Assembly: GCA_015680685.1 (NCBI GenBank)
Contig: MNCI01036208.1
Location: forward strand, 135,600 to 199,599
Direction: 5' to 3'
DNA from: Gnetum montanum
Taxonomy: Eukaryota; Streptophyta; Gnetopsida; Gnetales; Gnetaceae
Length of the DNA: 64,000 nt
The notes beneath the pieces were generated by a model, which saw nothing but the letters and a program-made list of their open reading frames with translations, did no database searches and was not told the DNA's origin. The translations under genes and the position numbers were made by a program. Of this stretch, positions 24,263 through 36,070 are shown in pieces; within the stretch, counting starts at the first letter, position 1; each line of letters opens with the position of its first letter.

Positions 24263-27200
24263 TACCCCTATGACTAAATGAAAACTTGTCCTCAATTTCT
24301 TTACAAAATTTGGGAAGGTATGGGATTATTAACACACAAAACAAACACACAAACAACACAACAAAAATTAAGTGTCTAAGTGTATAGTCTACAATCATTA
24401 CAAAATTTTGGTGTTCAGGACAACAAAATTGAATACTAGGACAAAATTGAGAAACATAATTCCTTTGATGATGTGAAGATGATGAAGAAGATCAAATGGT
24501 CCTAGGTAGTGGAGGTTCCTAAGGCTCTGAAGGACCTTCTTTTGTTTTAGGCGCATGCAGTGATTAAGGCAATTGTGGTTGTCCTGCGGCAATTGCAACT
24601 TTTGATAGAAGGTGAAAGATGTTCAATAGTGCCTTCATCTTCTTCTCCTTACTTCAGAGATCATTCAACAGTCCACATAGCTTCACCAATGTGGGATGAA
24701 ATGGGAACATTTCATGGATACGACATTGTAGGGAACAACTCCTTCACATTTATGAACTAGGCAACAAACTATTTATGTTCGATGTCAAATGATTTGAGTA
24801 CATTCTGTAGCTGCTAGTGGTCATTCATCCTATTGGCTAGGTTCTCCATGGCTGATTGTTGATTAGTGAGATTCACCTTAAGAACCTTGATTTTGGCATT
24901 TTTAGTCTCAAGATTCTACTTGGTTTCTTTATGGGTTTTGAACTCTGCCTCATACAAGTATGAGCTGGCCACTTGTTTTTTCAAGTTTGACCATGGTCTT
25001 TCAGTAGTCAACATCACCAAGTTTATTTACTAAATATTGGCAAGCTCCATCTCTTCTATCATCTCCTCAATATGTAGCTCATTCATGTAGATTTCCACCT
25101 TATTGTATGCATTCAGCCCATCAAAGATAGGCTACTACACATCACATCCTTTTTAAAGTTACTAGAGGATCACATTTACTTTTTCTTTCATCAATTGGAG
25201 TGTTTCCCATTAATGTTTTTCTATAGACTATCCTAATATTTGTAATGGTTCTTGACTCTCTCAAATTCAAGAACCTCATTCTCCTAGGTGACTACCTCTA
25301 TTATAGATTTTTTATAAAGAGCATGGACTTTCTCCATGGAGAGGTTTGTACTTTTTGTGGCTAATCTCCTTAATTCTGCATTCACCCTAGCTAACTATTC
25401 CTACTATTGATGGATAAAATTTGCAATCTATTGCTTTTTCACATCAACATTCCATAGGCAATGATTCTTTGTGGTCAGAATCTCATTCTCCTGGTGCATC
25501 TAAACTAAGTTTTTTTGGATGTTGTGCATTGTGGTATAGGCTAAGGACTGGTTAAAGATGGCCATTTCCTTTGCATTCTCAACCTTCTTAAGCTTACCCT
25601 AAAGCTATTAAAAAGCTTCATCACATGTTAGTGCTAGGTTGAGAAACACAAGATTAGCAAGGTGGGATCTTAATTTGGCAACATTTGCAGCCAAGCATTA
25701 GTTCTCTAACCTAGCTATTTTAAGTTGTCCCTCCATTACAATGCATTTTCCACTTACTTCAAGTAGCTCTGACTAGGTTGTAATGATGGTATCTAGAAGG
25801 TTAAAGACATCTATAATTAGTTACTTAGTTTCCACTAGTCGATCTAGCAATTCCTCATGTTGGGCTACACTCAATCTTTCGCTAAGAGTTCCTACGAACA
25901 GCTACACATCTCTATGTAGAAATGTCTAGTACAAACACCATAAGTGCATTAAGTGTTTCAACAATTCTATCAACAATGACTTTAGCCACTGTCTCCTACC
26001 CATGGTGCTACATCACCAAGACACTTACCCCTCACCCTCCTCTAAAAGCATTGAAAAGATAGTGGTATTTTTGGAAATGTTTGGGAATTACTGTTATTAT
26101 GAGAGAGACACTGTTACCTCTTGGGTGATAGGATTTGACCTCATGAACACTTGCATTCTTTGGGCTAAGAAAATTGATCCTTCACCTTCCATTTGACTTA
26201 TTATTCAAGCCTCTTCATTGAGATCGCTCCTTTATGGCTGATACATAGATGGATCACCACCACTTGTTTCTACTTGTTGTAGCTTTTTTTGCAAGAGTTG
26301 CTGTCGAAGTTTGTGTATGCACTCCATGGTAGTGTGGGATTCCAATGTTGTCTCATGAGTAGATGGTGGATGCTACTCCTCTTCTTGGATCACTTTGGTA
26401 GGCACCTTGACGTTCATCATTTCCACTTAAGAGGTGGTTAGAGCTCATTAGATAACATCATTTGTGTAGTATGTTATGCCTCCCTTCTTGTGTAGTTTTC
26501 TAATGAGATACAAAAAAGGTAGTGCCTTTCTTTCACATTCGTTTTCCTTGAAGCACTTATCTATCTTAAGATAGATGAGCTGTGGAAAGTTGACTAGGAA
26601 TTTACTGCTTAGATTAGCACATGCATGGGTAGAGAAAGCTATGATTTTGTTTGGCCTCACTGTTGGATTAAGGTGAAAGGCCACAATCTTAAAGTATGCA
26701 TGTTTGGCCATAGTGAGTGCACAAAACTCCATATAGTCTACTCGATAACACCATTGTGTTCATTCTTTCTTAATGCCTAGATCTACCTATGTTGGAATTT
26801 TAGCAAGATTGACTCTAGTTTCTGGTAACTCAAGCACCTATAAAATTTCTTTCATCAGGTAAGACACTGAAATATCCTTGATTTTGACTGTTGAACTAGC
26901 TTGCCTATTGTTCTAGAATAGGTATGTCTCTCCTATGTATCACTCCTTACTGAAAGTGATTGTGGGCCACATGGAATAGTTCTATAATTAATCTTTAACT
27001 TATGGAGATGTGAACTCCAAGAAGGATCCAAATTTTAACTCTTGGAGCATAGATTTTTGGACCTCCTTGTTTACAATCTACTTGAGGCAAGCCTTTGTCA
27101 AGGTGACCTCAAGGTTTGATCTTGGTTTAGGTGCCTCATCTCTTTGATACTATTCAATTGTAGTTGCTTTAGGAATTTTTTAAATAGATTCCACTTTAGG

Positions 27201-27348
27201 CTCCTCTCAAAGAGGTCTTGTTGCATGGGTTTCTACTACTTGTTCATGGGCCTATTCTTTGTCCCTTCCTATTCATGGTCATTTGTCCCTTGGTTTGGAC
27301 GGTTCTCCCTTCTATGTGTACCTTTCCTTAGGTGCCGTCTATGTTCAT
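24263..27348 (-). pseudogene. env-like ORF of element C, degenerate
   Basis: Counterpart of B 6138-9093. The best stretch is 26448-26732 (PTVRPNKIIAFSTHACANLS, FKENECERKALPFLYLIRKL). At the position of B's candidate start ATG the base triplet is ACG, so this copy may have lost it. Many CAG-to-TAG type stops interrupt the frame. The right end (towards 27348) is lysine/arginine-rich. Role unknown. Confidence 0.6.
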
Positions 27349-27900
27349 AGCATAACCAAGGATTAGTGTATAATGTGTAATATTTAGCATTTAAGTACCT
27401 TATCTCATTGGGTAGTTACATATAGGCTAAGTTTTAACCATGGAAGTTTGATTATTTTAATATTATTTAACTTAGAATGTCACTGAAGCTTGTTGGAAGG
27501 GTTTAATATTCATAAATTCATGTTTTAACGTTGGTTTATTAGTTAAACCTTTGTGGGAGTTAGAAAAATTTCTGAAACGTTTTTTGTCAAAAACTTAAGA
27601 TTCATGGCCCCGATGATGAAGAGCTTACCTCCGGTAGCTACAAAATCAAAGAATAGAATGAATCAAACAAATGGATAGGAAGTTATGGATCTTCGAAGGT
27701 TCTAGGCTCTAAAAATTTGAAAAAATTCCCCCCTCATTTGAGCTCAAATGTGAAAAATTTTCAAAGTTTCACAACATATATATAGATTTTTTGCCTTGCA
27801 TCAACAGGGTCTTGTTGATGGGGTCTCATCGATGGGGATGCTATGTATATAGGGTCTCGTTGATGGAGTTGATGGGTAAAATTTTCCACATTGATTATTT
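27349..27900 (-). promoter_or_regulatory. possible env promoter region of C with perfect palindrome
   Basis: TATATATA (27777-27784, minus) with repeated TTGATGGGG/CATCGATGGGG motifs (27800-27875) upstream, and donor-like GAG|GTAAGC near 27625. The perfect 16-bp palindrome CATTTGAGCTCAAATG lies at 27735-27750, just downstream of the TATA box. The layout parallels element B at 9300-9560. Promoter function is inferred. Confidence 0.4.
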
Positions 27901-28399
27901 CAAAAAATACAAGGAGTATTTTCATGAAATTGGGGTCTATAGAGAGCCGAAAAATTTTTGAACACAATGAAATGCTAGAATAGGTCTTAAAAATTCACAA
28001 AAATTGGAAAAATGATTAGGAGAATGAAATTTTATTAGAGAGATGCCTTAAGGAGCACACAGCTGGATGCATCCGATGGGGTGCATGAAAGATTGGATTG
28101 TGTGAATGCCTAAGGATAAGAAACTTAATTAATCCAACCAAGAGATATACAAGTGGATCCTCCCCATAGTAGGCCTATTCCCTTTTTTCCCTTGTGTAAC
28201 TTCAAACCAAGGAGTTTGTGGACTTCATAGTTGATTAATAATTATAGAAAGTTAAGGATTAAATCTAGAAGAATCTACATAGGAATTTTAATACTTCAAA
28301 CTAAGACATGAACAAAACATGGACAACCAACAGTGAGGTGAATTATGGAAAGCATTAATAGATGAGAGGGAAAAGTGGAATGGAATTCCTAATCATGGT
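27901..28399 (-). other. noncoding segment of C, part left of element D
   Basis: No coding sequence. Similar to 9600-9900 of B (GGATCCTCCCCATAGTAGGC-like stretch at 28156). It is interrupted by element D directly after ATGGT (28395-28399) and resumes at 45021. Confidence 0.7.
28395..28399. repeat. target site duplication of element D, left copy
   Basis: ATGGT immediately before the 5' LTR; the identical pentamer follows the 3' LTR at 45021-45025. It fixes both LTR ends to the base and shows transpositional insertion into element C. Confidence 0.9.
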
Positions 28400-28663
28400 T
28401 GAAACACCGTGAAAATTACGAGTCGGCCTTAGGCAAAGATTCGCAATTCCAGCAAAAACGTGTATCAGATTTGTTCAAAGGACAGGTTTACGCTCTATTA
28501 CGCATGGCAGTGTAATGAGCATGATGAGCCTCAAGACAGTTGAAGGCAGAGTTCAGAGAAGCACGACAGGTTGGCACTTTTTCTTGCAGTACATGGATAA
28601 CTTGTCTTTATGCTCGTTACGCGGCGGTGCGTACCATGGCGTATGTTATCAAGTTGTACATTG

Positions 28664-28800
28664 TTTATGCTTCATTACGCGCAGCTGCGTAGTGAGCGTA
28701 ACTTATACATTGTTTACGCTTCATCACGCGCAGTTGCGTAGCGAGCGTAAACCACGCACTATCCACGCTTCGTTACTCACAGTTGCGTAGTGAGCGTAAA
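28664..28800 (+). repeat. U3 array of imperfect hairpins (TTACGCT...AGCGTAA)
   Basis: Three tandem units spaced about 49-50 bases (28664-28701, 28713-28751, 28764-28800). Each is an imperfect inverted repeat: TTTACGCTTCATCACGCGCA on the left and TGCGTAGCGAGCGTAA on the right. Looser relatives lie at 28488-28525, 28608-28640 and 28828-28872. It is repeated in the 3' LTR with mostly transition differences. Position upstream of the TATA box suggests an enhancer-like array. Confidence 0.65.
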
Positions 28801-29047
28801 AAAATTTTGAGCTTATGGCTTTTTACTTCAGATTATGCTCATACATGCAACGCAACGCGAATGAGCGTAATATAGCCTGAATGCAGCCTAAAGTACGCTC
28901 AGCATGTGCCTACTCTTCACACGCACAACACGCAAACAAGCGTGTTGTGCGTAGTCACAGTCTGACTTGAAAGATCATGCCAGCAGGGCCCGTAATATCC
29001 GGAACCCACATCATCAGGGTTGCGCCTTTTCCACGAAGCGTCGCGGC

Positions 29048-29057
29048 CTATAAATAC
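29048..29057 (+). promoter_or_regulatory. TATA box of the 5' LTR of element D
   Basis: CTATAAATAC, conserved at 44319-44328 in the 3' LTR. Transcription would start about 30 bases downstream, leaving roughly 0.67 kb of R-U5. Confidence 0.75.
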
Positions 29058-29755
29058 CCCAGTTGACAAAGATACAGGGGTTGGCAAATCAGAGAAGCAA
29101 ATAGCATATTTCTGAGCACCAGAGCACTTAGCACTTTGGAGCAGAGATACAGAGAACAACACTTTGGCAATCGTGGACATCATCATCTCACAGTCGAAGC
29201 AGAGTACAGTTCGACTTGAGTACCGGTGACAGGAGCAATCTTTCTGCTGAAAGGAATCTACCAATCAGAAACAATTGATCGGTAGACGTCAAAGCTTGGC
29301 CTGCCTTGCATCTCAGCTTTAGCCCACGAGGTAGATCGGACTTCTGTTTAGACCGTTTTGCTTGTTGTTCTGTGCTTGTTTCACATCCTGTAATCGGGGA
29401 TTCCCCAGTATAATCTCTCATACAAAATATACATTTGTAAGTCAAAGCGCAGATCTTGAAGCTTCGAGCTTCTTATGTCAACCTCTTCTTATCGTGTTTA
29501 GCATTATCGCCGTTGCAATCTAACTACATCGCTTTCCCCTCGTTTTACCGCTCTTCGAAATAGATCACTTTCACTCCACGTAATTCTCATCGTTTTACTG
29601 ACCCGTAAGTCCCTGTCTAATCGACAAGACCGTTTAGGGCGCCGCGGATTCGTTTTTTCAGCATAGCCCTCGCGCGGATCCGTGGCTAAAACTGTGTACG
29701 CCGGCATCTCGATCGGTATTTCCAGCTGCCAACATTTTCTGTCGTTACAGTTTTC

Positions 29756-29774
29756 TGGCGCTAGAAGGAGGGCC
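29756..29774 (+). other. candidate primer binding site of element D
   Basis: TGGCGCTAGAAGGAGGGCC starts six bases after the LTR. It begins with TGG, as required to pair with the CCA end of a tRNA. The tRNA identity was not determined; it differs from the TTGGCACCGTTG site of the neighbouring Athila copies. Confidence 0.6.
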
Positions 29775-29995
29775 TTCAGGCTCCGATCCGAACATTTCGG
29801 GTAACCCTGTTAGAGATCCATACCCTAAATCATAGATGTAATACCTCTCGGGAAGTCTACGGTTAATCGCGTGGTATAGATCGGTCGCAAGGACGATTTC
29901 TTTGAAATCCTACAGGGTAGAAAGCCTTTTGTGTGTTTGTTGCCAGCCATTCGCTTTTAGATCTGATTATCAGTCACTCTCGACTTCATTGATCA

Positions 29996-32900
29996 ATGGA
30001 TTCTTTTTATTCAAACACAACCGCCATGGTCGCTGCCGATCTGGGTGTTGCGCCTGTGAATCCTACGGTGGCCACAGGACTAACTCCTGGTGCGACGGGA
30101 CCTCAGGGACCATTGCGCCGATCATTGAGGCTTCAGGGGAAAGAGCCTATCTTTACGGTCATAACCCCTGAAGAATACAATTTCATATGCATTAAGATCC
30201 AGGTGAAGCTGGCTCTCAGCCGAGCCGAGCAGGAGGCAAAGCGAAACTTTGAAGTGCTCCATCGAGGGAGTTATGATTTTAAGCCAACGACCTATGACAT
30301 AATCCCCTTGACCGAGCACCAACATGAAATTATGGCACAGTTGGTCATGGCCAGAGGCCAGACTTCACAACCTGTGGTGGAACCCCAGCGTGAGGAAGAG
30401 GCAGAGGACGAATTCGCGGCCCTGTCGGAACATTCGTTCCATACTCTGACGCCCCACACGCAAGAAGATCCGTTGTTCCCTTTTGACGGAGAGGCAGCCT
30501 CTCTTGACCCAGCCGCGACTGTGCAAGCACAACTTCCTGGCTTTCTGCTGGCCCATGCGCAGCCGTCCGGGTTGCAAGCACAACAACTGCGCCATGACGC
30601 AGGGGTGGGTCCATCCCACCACGTAATCAGCATTCCGGCAGTGATCCCGGTGACCACCGTGCCCCAGTTCATCCCTCAGGTACAGGCTCACACTGTACCA
30701 ACAACTCGCTCAGCGCAAAGGTTTTTGCCCCCGCCGACTCAGCAACATACTGTAACCGTACCATAGCAGACCTTTATGCAATATGCTACAACAGGTCAAT
30801 GGATCAACCCAGCTACGCAACATCACCAGCCTGTGGTGTACGGTGCACAGCCCTCGGTCGCACCTGCGGTGCAATCTTCACAGGTGTTTCCTCAATATAC
30901 GTATCGTTATCCTATCCAGCAGGTGGGAGTTAATCCTTCGTCTCAAACAGGGGGATGGTGGTCCTCGCAGGCCCCCCAGCCGGCAGGAATTCCTGCTCCA
31001 CCAGCGGTTAGCCAACCATACCCAGCATTTCAGTTTCCTAGGGCCGCCCTCCCAGTCCAACCTCCTGTTCCTGCTGCACAGACACCTCCCTTAATAGGTC
31101 TAGACCAAGCGTTCCAGCTTATCCAGACGCTTACTGAGGAGGTGCGACGCCTCAAGACCGCTGGATCTGATACCATTCAGATCATGGACTTCTATCAGGA
31201 CAATCCGATTAATCCAACGGTCCCCATGCTGTCGTTGCCACCAGGGATGTCCCTCCCCCATTTTACCAAGTATAATGGAGAGGGGGATCCCAACACCCAT
31301 CTAGCCACCTTCAGGTCTGAATCTTTGTTGTTACAACAGTGGCCGCACACTTTAATCCGAGTCTTCATGATGTCATTAACGGGGAAGGCTTTAGAATGGT
31401 ATAGAGCCCTCCCACGCTCTTCCATTTCAACCCTGGAAGAGCTGCTGACTCAATTTGTGAACCGATTCAAATACAACATGAAGCTGGAAGTCACGTTGGA
31501 ACAACTTATAGGGGTGAAACAAGACCCGCTCGAGCCAGTCCAAAAGTTTATGCAGCGTTGGAATGCCACCTTGAATGAGATCCGTGACCCAATTACGGAC
31601 TCCCATCTGCTGGCTATATTCAAGGGAGTGGTCAACGACTTTATTAAGTCTAAGATGTATTACCTTTCCCTCGGAGATATACGTCAGGCCTTCGCACAGG
31701 TCCGAAGCATCCAAGATGCTGCGGAGGCCAGCAAAGACCCAGCATATGTCGCCTACAAAAACGCACACAACAAAGCCAAGGACAAAGGCAAGGCAGCGAC
31801 AATGACAGTAGCTGTGGTGACTGAAAATATGAAAAACAAGAACAAGAAGGCACCCACAACAGCGCCCCCTGAGGCCAAGGCTGGTGCCGGCACCAACCAA
31901 ACCACAGCTACCCCTGAACAAGCCCCCCAGCCAAAGCCAAATTTTGAGCGTAAAGATCGTTCAAAATATGCGGCTTTACCTGTGAAACAGTCTGAACTGC
32001 TGAAACAACTGTTAGCGGCAGGACACATTCAAACTAAGAAGGTGTCCGAGGAGGCCCTGAAGCGTCACAGACATCACTGTGAGCTGCTGAAGGACCCTTC
32101 TTTAGCCCTGCCTAATGAGCCAGCAGTTCCGAGATCTTTCAGGTTAGATCATTTCTGTGACTACCACCAGATGTGTGGTCACGACACGGATTACTGCTGG
32201 GCGTTGAAGGACGACATTCAACACATGATCGATGAAGGTCATCTAAAACTAGACAACAGTAATCCTACGCGTCCGGAAAACCAAACACTGCACGTGTATA
32301 AGGATCCGTTGAACACAAATCACGATCCTTATACAATTAATGTAGTGAGTACGGACGGTGAGCGTAAGGCACCGCCAAAACAACCTTTCGTTTTGCGCGT
32401 ACCTGCCAGCTCACCAAGGGGGCCAACTACTTCTTCGGTAGCCAGTGGGGCCTCACGACCACCTTTTATCATCCAGGCACCTTCCCAAGTACACCCTCAG
32501 TCACGCGACAGTATCCAGGCCGCGGGTTCATCCGCGCCCATGCCGAGAGTGTCCTTTATTATTAGGGCACCACAACCACGGGCTGCCCCTCTCACGCAGG
32601 GGCAGACCTCTAGTCAGGACCACCAGCCATCGCCTCCCAAGCGAAAGGAGGAGAACATCGCAGTTAACGCAACAAAAAACCATCCTACGCTTTGCTTCCC
32701 TAAGCCTCGGCCCCTGGCCTCTGTACCTATGTCTATGCCTCAAAAACAGGCTAAGGGTACAGAAACGCAGCCACCTTCTCTTGGCAGAAAAAGGAACAAC
32801 CCTCCCAATGACATCGCTCTACCTCGAGAGATCCGTCTCTTGGGCCGAATGGAGGAGGACAAGGGAGATAAGCAGCCCTGCCGAGAGAAGGACCTCCTCG

Positions 32901-33196
32901 ATGCGTTCACACAGGTCAAACAAGCGCTCAAGCAAAAGAACACGACGTTGAGCTTGTACGACTTGCTGATGACTTCTCGAGAACATCGTGAGGCTATGGT
33001 ACGCATGTTGACATCCATATCAGTGGATGCCAGCCTGCCGGCGGAAGAGGAAGCGATACACGCTATCATGTTTCCTTCTTACGCTGAGCCACCCAAGCCT
33101 ACCTCGTTGACCTTCCTGGACGAGTCTGTCAAAGATGACCCGGAGAAAGGTCAAGTAACGACTGAGCCCATGTTCATTACCATTCGGGTCAGCTAG
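29996..33196 (+). pseudogene. gag of element D, one internal TAG
   Basis: Start ATG at 29996 (MDSFYSNTTAMVAADLGV). The frame runs to TAG at 30764, continues in the same frame from CAG ACC TTT ATG (30776) for 806 codons, and ends with TAG at 33194. The capsid domain (about 31240-31720) shows FTKYNGEGDPNTHLATF, LTGKALEWYRALPRSSIST and VNRFKYN, standard retrotransposon gag. A C-X2-H-X4-H-X4-C knuckle (CDYHQMCGHDTDYC, about 32153-32195) is in the C-terminal half, surrounded by proline/glutamine-rich linkers. Apart from single TAG codons the frame is undamaged for 3.2 kb. Confidence 0.9.
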
Positions 33197-33640
33197 TACC
33201 GGATCTGGAGGGTGCATGTGGATGATGGTGCAGCTGCCAATGTCGTCCCCTATTCCATCGTGGATAGGTTGGGATTAGTCGACCAGATTACTCCCACGAT
33301 AATAGCTTGCGTGAAATCGTTCAACGGAGCACGGGTTCAAGTCAAGGGGATAGTGCGTATTGAGTTTGTGGCGGGGAATCAATTCCCAATGGAAGCCACA
33401 TTCTTGGTCGTCGAGGAGAGGCCTGGCTTCAACTTAATCTTAGGGAGGTCGTGGTTAGCCTAGCTGAGGGCGATCTCGTCGCCGATACATCAAGAGATAC
33501 ACCTGCCCTACGCCGGCAGGGAGGTTGTTATACGCGGCGACGAGGTCACCCTCAGGACCGTTAANAGACGACAGCGTAGAGGAGTCAAACCCCAAACCTC
33601 CTCGCCCTTACGCAGCGCTCAACGTGAAGGCCATTAAGAA
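33197..33640 (+). pseudogene. aspartic protease of element D, in frame with gag
   Basis: Same frame as gag after the TAG at 33194. The active-site segment VHVDDGAAANVVPYS (about 33221) replaces the usual D-T/S-G with D-D-G. The C-terminal strand FNLILGRSWLA (33430-33463) ends in a third TAG. Beyond it the same frame gives LRAISSPIHQEIHLPY and VVIRGDEVTL, the expected sequence after the GRPWL box, as far as the N at 33565. The TAG is therefore likely a mutation rather than the natural end. RT does not follow here but starts 5.3 kb downstream. Confidence 0.8.
33565..33565. other. single undetermined base
   Basis: N in the protease tail (GTTAANAGACG). Unlike the Ns at 19865 and 38118, no repeat flanks it. 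Confidence 0.9.
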
Positions 33641-33869
33641 ACAATTGCGTATCGACGGTTGAACAATGGTCTTCTGCGTATAGCACTATTCACGTGTAAG
33701 TTAGTAGTCCCCGTTTGGCAGCTTCTTTTGTTTGTTTCAATATACTTTTACGCTATATTCACTTTCTGTGTTTACGCTTGGTATTTTCTTGCGTGTTTTA
33801 TCATACTCATGTTAGCTATGTTCATTTCTTTACGCATTTATCCAGGATTACATTTACGCAAAATTTCGT

Positions 33870-34050
33870 GGCCCGCAACGACCTTAAACTAGTAGCTAAT
33901 TTACGCAAATTCGCAGTGGCCCGCAACGGCCTTAAACTAGTAGCTAATTTACGCAAATTCGCAGCGGCCCGCAACGGCCTTAAACTAGTAGCCAGTTTAC
34001 GCAAGTTCGCAGTGGCCCGCAACGGCCTTAAACTAGTTATCCGGAGTGAT
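33870..34050 (+). repeat. 48-bp tandem array after protease
   Basis: Units begin at 33870, 33918, 33966 and 34014 (exact 48-base spacing; the fourth is partial). The core is GGCCCGCAACGGCCTTAAAC followed by TAGTAGCTAATTTACGCAAA. A further relaxed copy is at 34090-34120 (GGCCCACAATGGCTCTAAAA). The same core in degenerate form makes up the array at 42190-42625 before the 3' LTR. Confidence 0.85.
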
Positions 34051-34304
34051 CGGCAAACACCATTTACGCTTTCTTTACTTTACGCTTCCGGCCCACAATG
34101 GCTCTAAAACTAGGAGTTACGCGCTATCATTTTACTTAGTCAAACTTTTCAACAGTTATACGCCTACTCCATAGACGAAACAACAAAAAAAAACATATGT
34201 AATTGAATATCCAACGCATCCACCAGGTTTTATAACATGTTTCTCTAGTCATTCGCATCATAACACTACACTCAACATTAACAAAAATTTTGCGTAAATC
34301 ATAA

Positions 34305-35992
34305 TTACGCATTCTCCCTACTACCACTGTCACCGGTATCTTTTAACTCGGAATCCAGCCCCAAAAGGTCGTCCTCCAGTGGGCCATCGTTTCTGGGAAT
34401 TATCCCTTCATGAAAGATTGCCTCTTCACAAGGCTCTCGCTCTGAGATAGGCTCCACAGGAAGATGCTCTTCATCGTTTAGTTCCACCTCTGCTTCCACT
34501 GTTTCCTTTCCCGGCTCTTCAGCTGGCGTACTCTCTCTACCTCCTTCTGGTACCTGAAACCAAAGAACACAAAATTAAAATGAACGATGCTAGTTAGAGA
34601 AAATTTATCGACCGACTAAGCCATGAGTAAACTTACTCACGACGGCCCGGCTTCCGCAGAAAAGGGAAGCTTGTCCAAACCAGCCCACAAACGCTGCATA
34701 ATCTCGTCCTCTGTCAGGTCTGGCCATACATCTTCACCCGAAGCCGCCCCCGTTTTCACCTTCCCTTTCTCCACGCTACTCCAGGAGGGTGGATCTAGGA
34801 AGAAAGTAGGGATCGAAGCCTGATTCCCAGGGAAAACCATCGTTCTCTTTGGGGACGCAGTTACGGTCACCTGCTCTTCGAATTTCTTGAACTCTTCGGA
34901 CGCTCCGATGGTGTCCACAAAAACCTCCAGGGATCGAGCTTTAACGGCAGACTCACGGTAACGCTGTCTATAGGCAGTGCTTTGCCTTTTATATACATGC
35001 TTATGGTCTTTCTCCGTCTGCCCCCATTCCTGTACGCTGGCGCAATAGTCCATCCTGACTTTTCTGGGCTAGCAGTTCAATTTGCATCCTCTGCTCTATT
35101 AACGCCCGGCTGGTCTGTACGTTGTTCTTGATCGCAGTCCAATAATGGGAGTGATCAATGACAGCAGTATGCTAGTCTTCATCCCCTGTCATACGTGCTT
35201 CTAGGAACTCGTACCGCGCCCTCAAATCCTCGTTCTCCTTGGTCAAGGCTTCAATCTTCTCCTTCGACCGCTGCAACTTCTTCCACAAGTTTTCATTCAC
35301 ATTTCTACTTTCCCATGCGGAGCGTGTCGAGCGTAACACATATTTACGCATTTCCTCATAAATGTGGCGTGGCACGACTGCCCCATCAGGTGGGGGCTCC
35401 GCTGTGCCCAGATCAATAGGCTCCGCGGGATCCCATCGGAGGTGAGCTCCTGACAAAAAACAAGCATCAGTATGGATGCCACATTATCAAGACATTATGC
35501 CGTACCTTCATTAACTTACCAGCGCCAGGTTCAATGCATTCTAGATGCTCGATCATGTCGCTGACGACGCCTTCCATGAAGGCAAATTTATCGGGGAAGT
35601 CCCTCCAGATTTTGCTAACAGCAGCAGATGTTGAGATATTTTCTTCCCCTATAGCGTAATTCGGTTAGACATTCCCGCCATCAACATATTTTTCAAAAAC
35701 ACGCTAACACATTCATTACCTCTTCTGGTGACAGTGGCCATATCCTCATCTTCCTTATCTGTTGCCTTTTCACGCACTGGAGTCTGCGCGTCACTGGTCC
35801 CAGTAGCTGGGGCCTCCTCACGCACCCCAGTTTGTATGCGGCTTCCGCTAACAGTTGGGGCCGCCTCCCGCACTGGGACCTCGACGCGGCTCGTATTAAC
35901 ACCTGAGGCCTCTTCTTCCAAAATTGAGGCCCCCTCACCACGACTTAGTACCATCGCCCCTGTCTCAGGGGTCAATTGCCCTGGCCTTTTTG
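34305..35992 (-). pseudogene. exons 5-8 of antisense gene
   Basis: Exon 5 is low-complexity, with repeated VREEAP/VREAAP/VREKAT units and alternating T/S/E. Exon 6 is short and helical (WRDFPDKFAFMEGVVSDMIE). Exon 7 holds a charged coiled-coil-like stretch (WKKLQRSKEKIEALTKENED), a TAG at 35172, a frameshift, then HKHVYKRQSTAYRQRYRESA and LTEDEIMQRLWAGLDKLPFS. Exon 8 is very acidic (VEAEVELNDEEHLP). The end is TAA at 34305. Exon 7 may end at GTGAGT (34640) or GTAAGT (34636). Confidence 0.65.
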
Positions 35993-36070
35993 CTGTTTAC
36001 ACCATATGTTAGCATATAGTTCCAAAATCATCTGAGTAAAGCCTTGCGTATACAAATCTTTCACACTTAC

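Larger units (their letters stand above)
28400..29749 (+). repeat. 5' LTR of element D
   Basis: 1,350 bases, TG...CA. It contains a U3 hairpin array (28488-28870), TATAAATA at 29049-29056, and a transcribed part that is GC-richer than the surrounding Athila sequence. Short frames inside it recur in the 3' LTR only because the LTRs are copies. Confidence 0.9.

Noticed and set aside
28600-28900. CRISPR-like spaced repeats in the LTR
   Set aside because: The units are imperfect palindromes with similar, not unique, intervals in a plant retrotransposon U3; no associated genes.
28917-29445. Minus-strand frames of 115 and 85 codons, repeated at 44188-44716
   Set aside because: They lie inside the two LTRs of D, so their conservation only reflects LTR duplication. 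No family resemblance, and they cross the promoter and R-U5.
30122-33217. Minus-strand frames of 60-164 codons under gag of D
   Set aside because: Shadows of the GC-rich gag frame. They lack recognisable motifs, and the plus frame explains the sequence.
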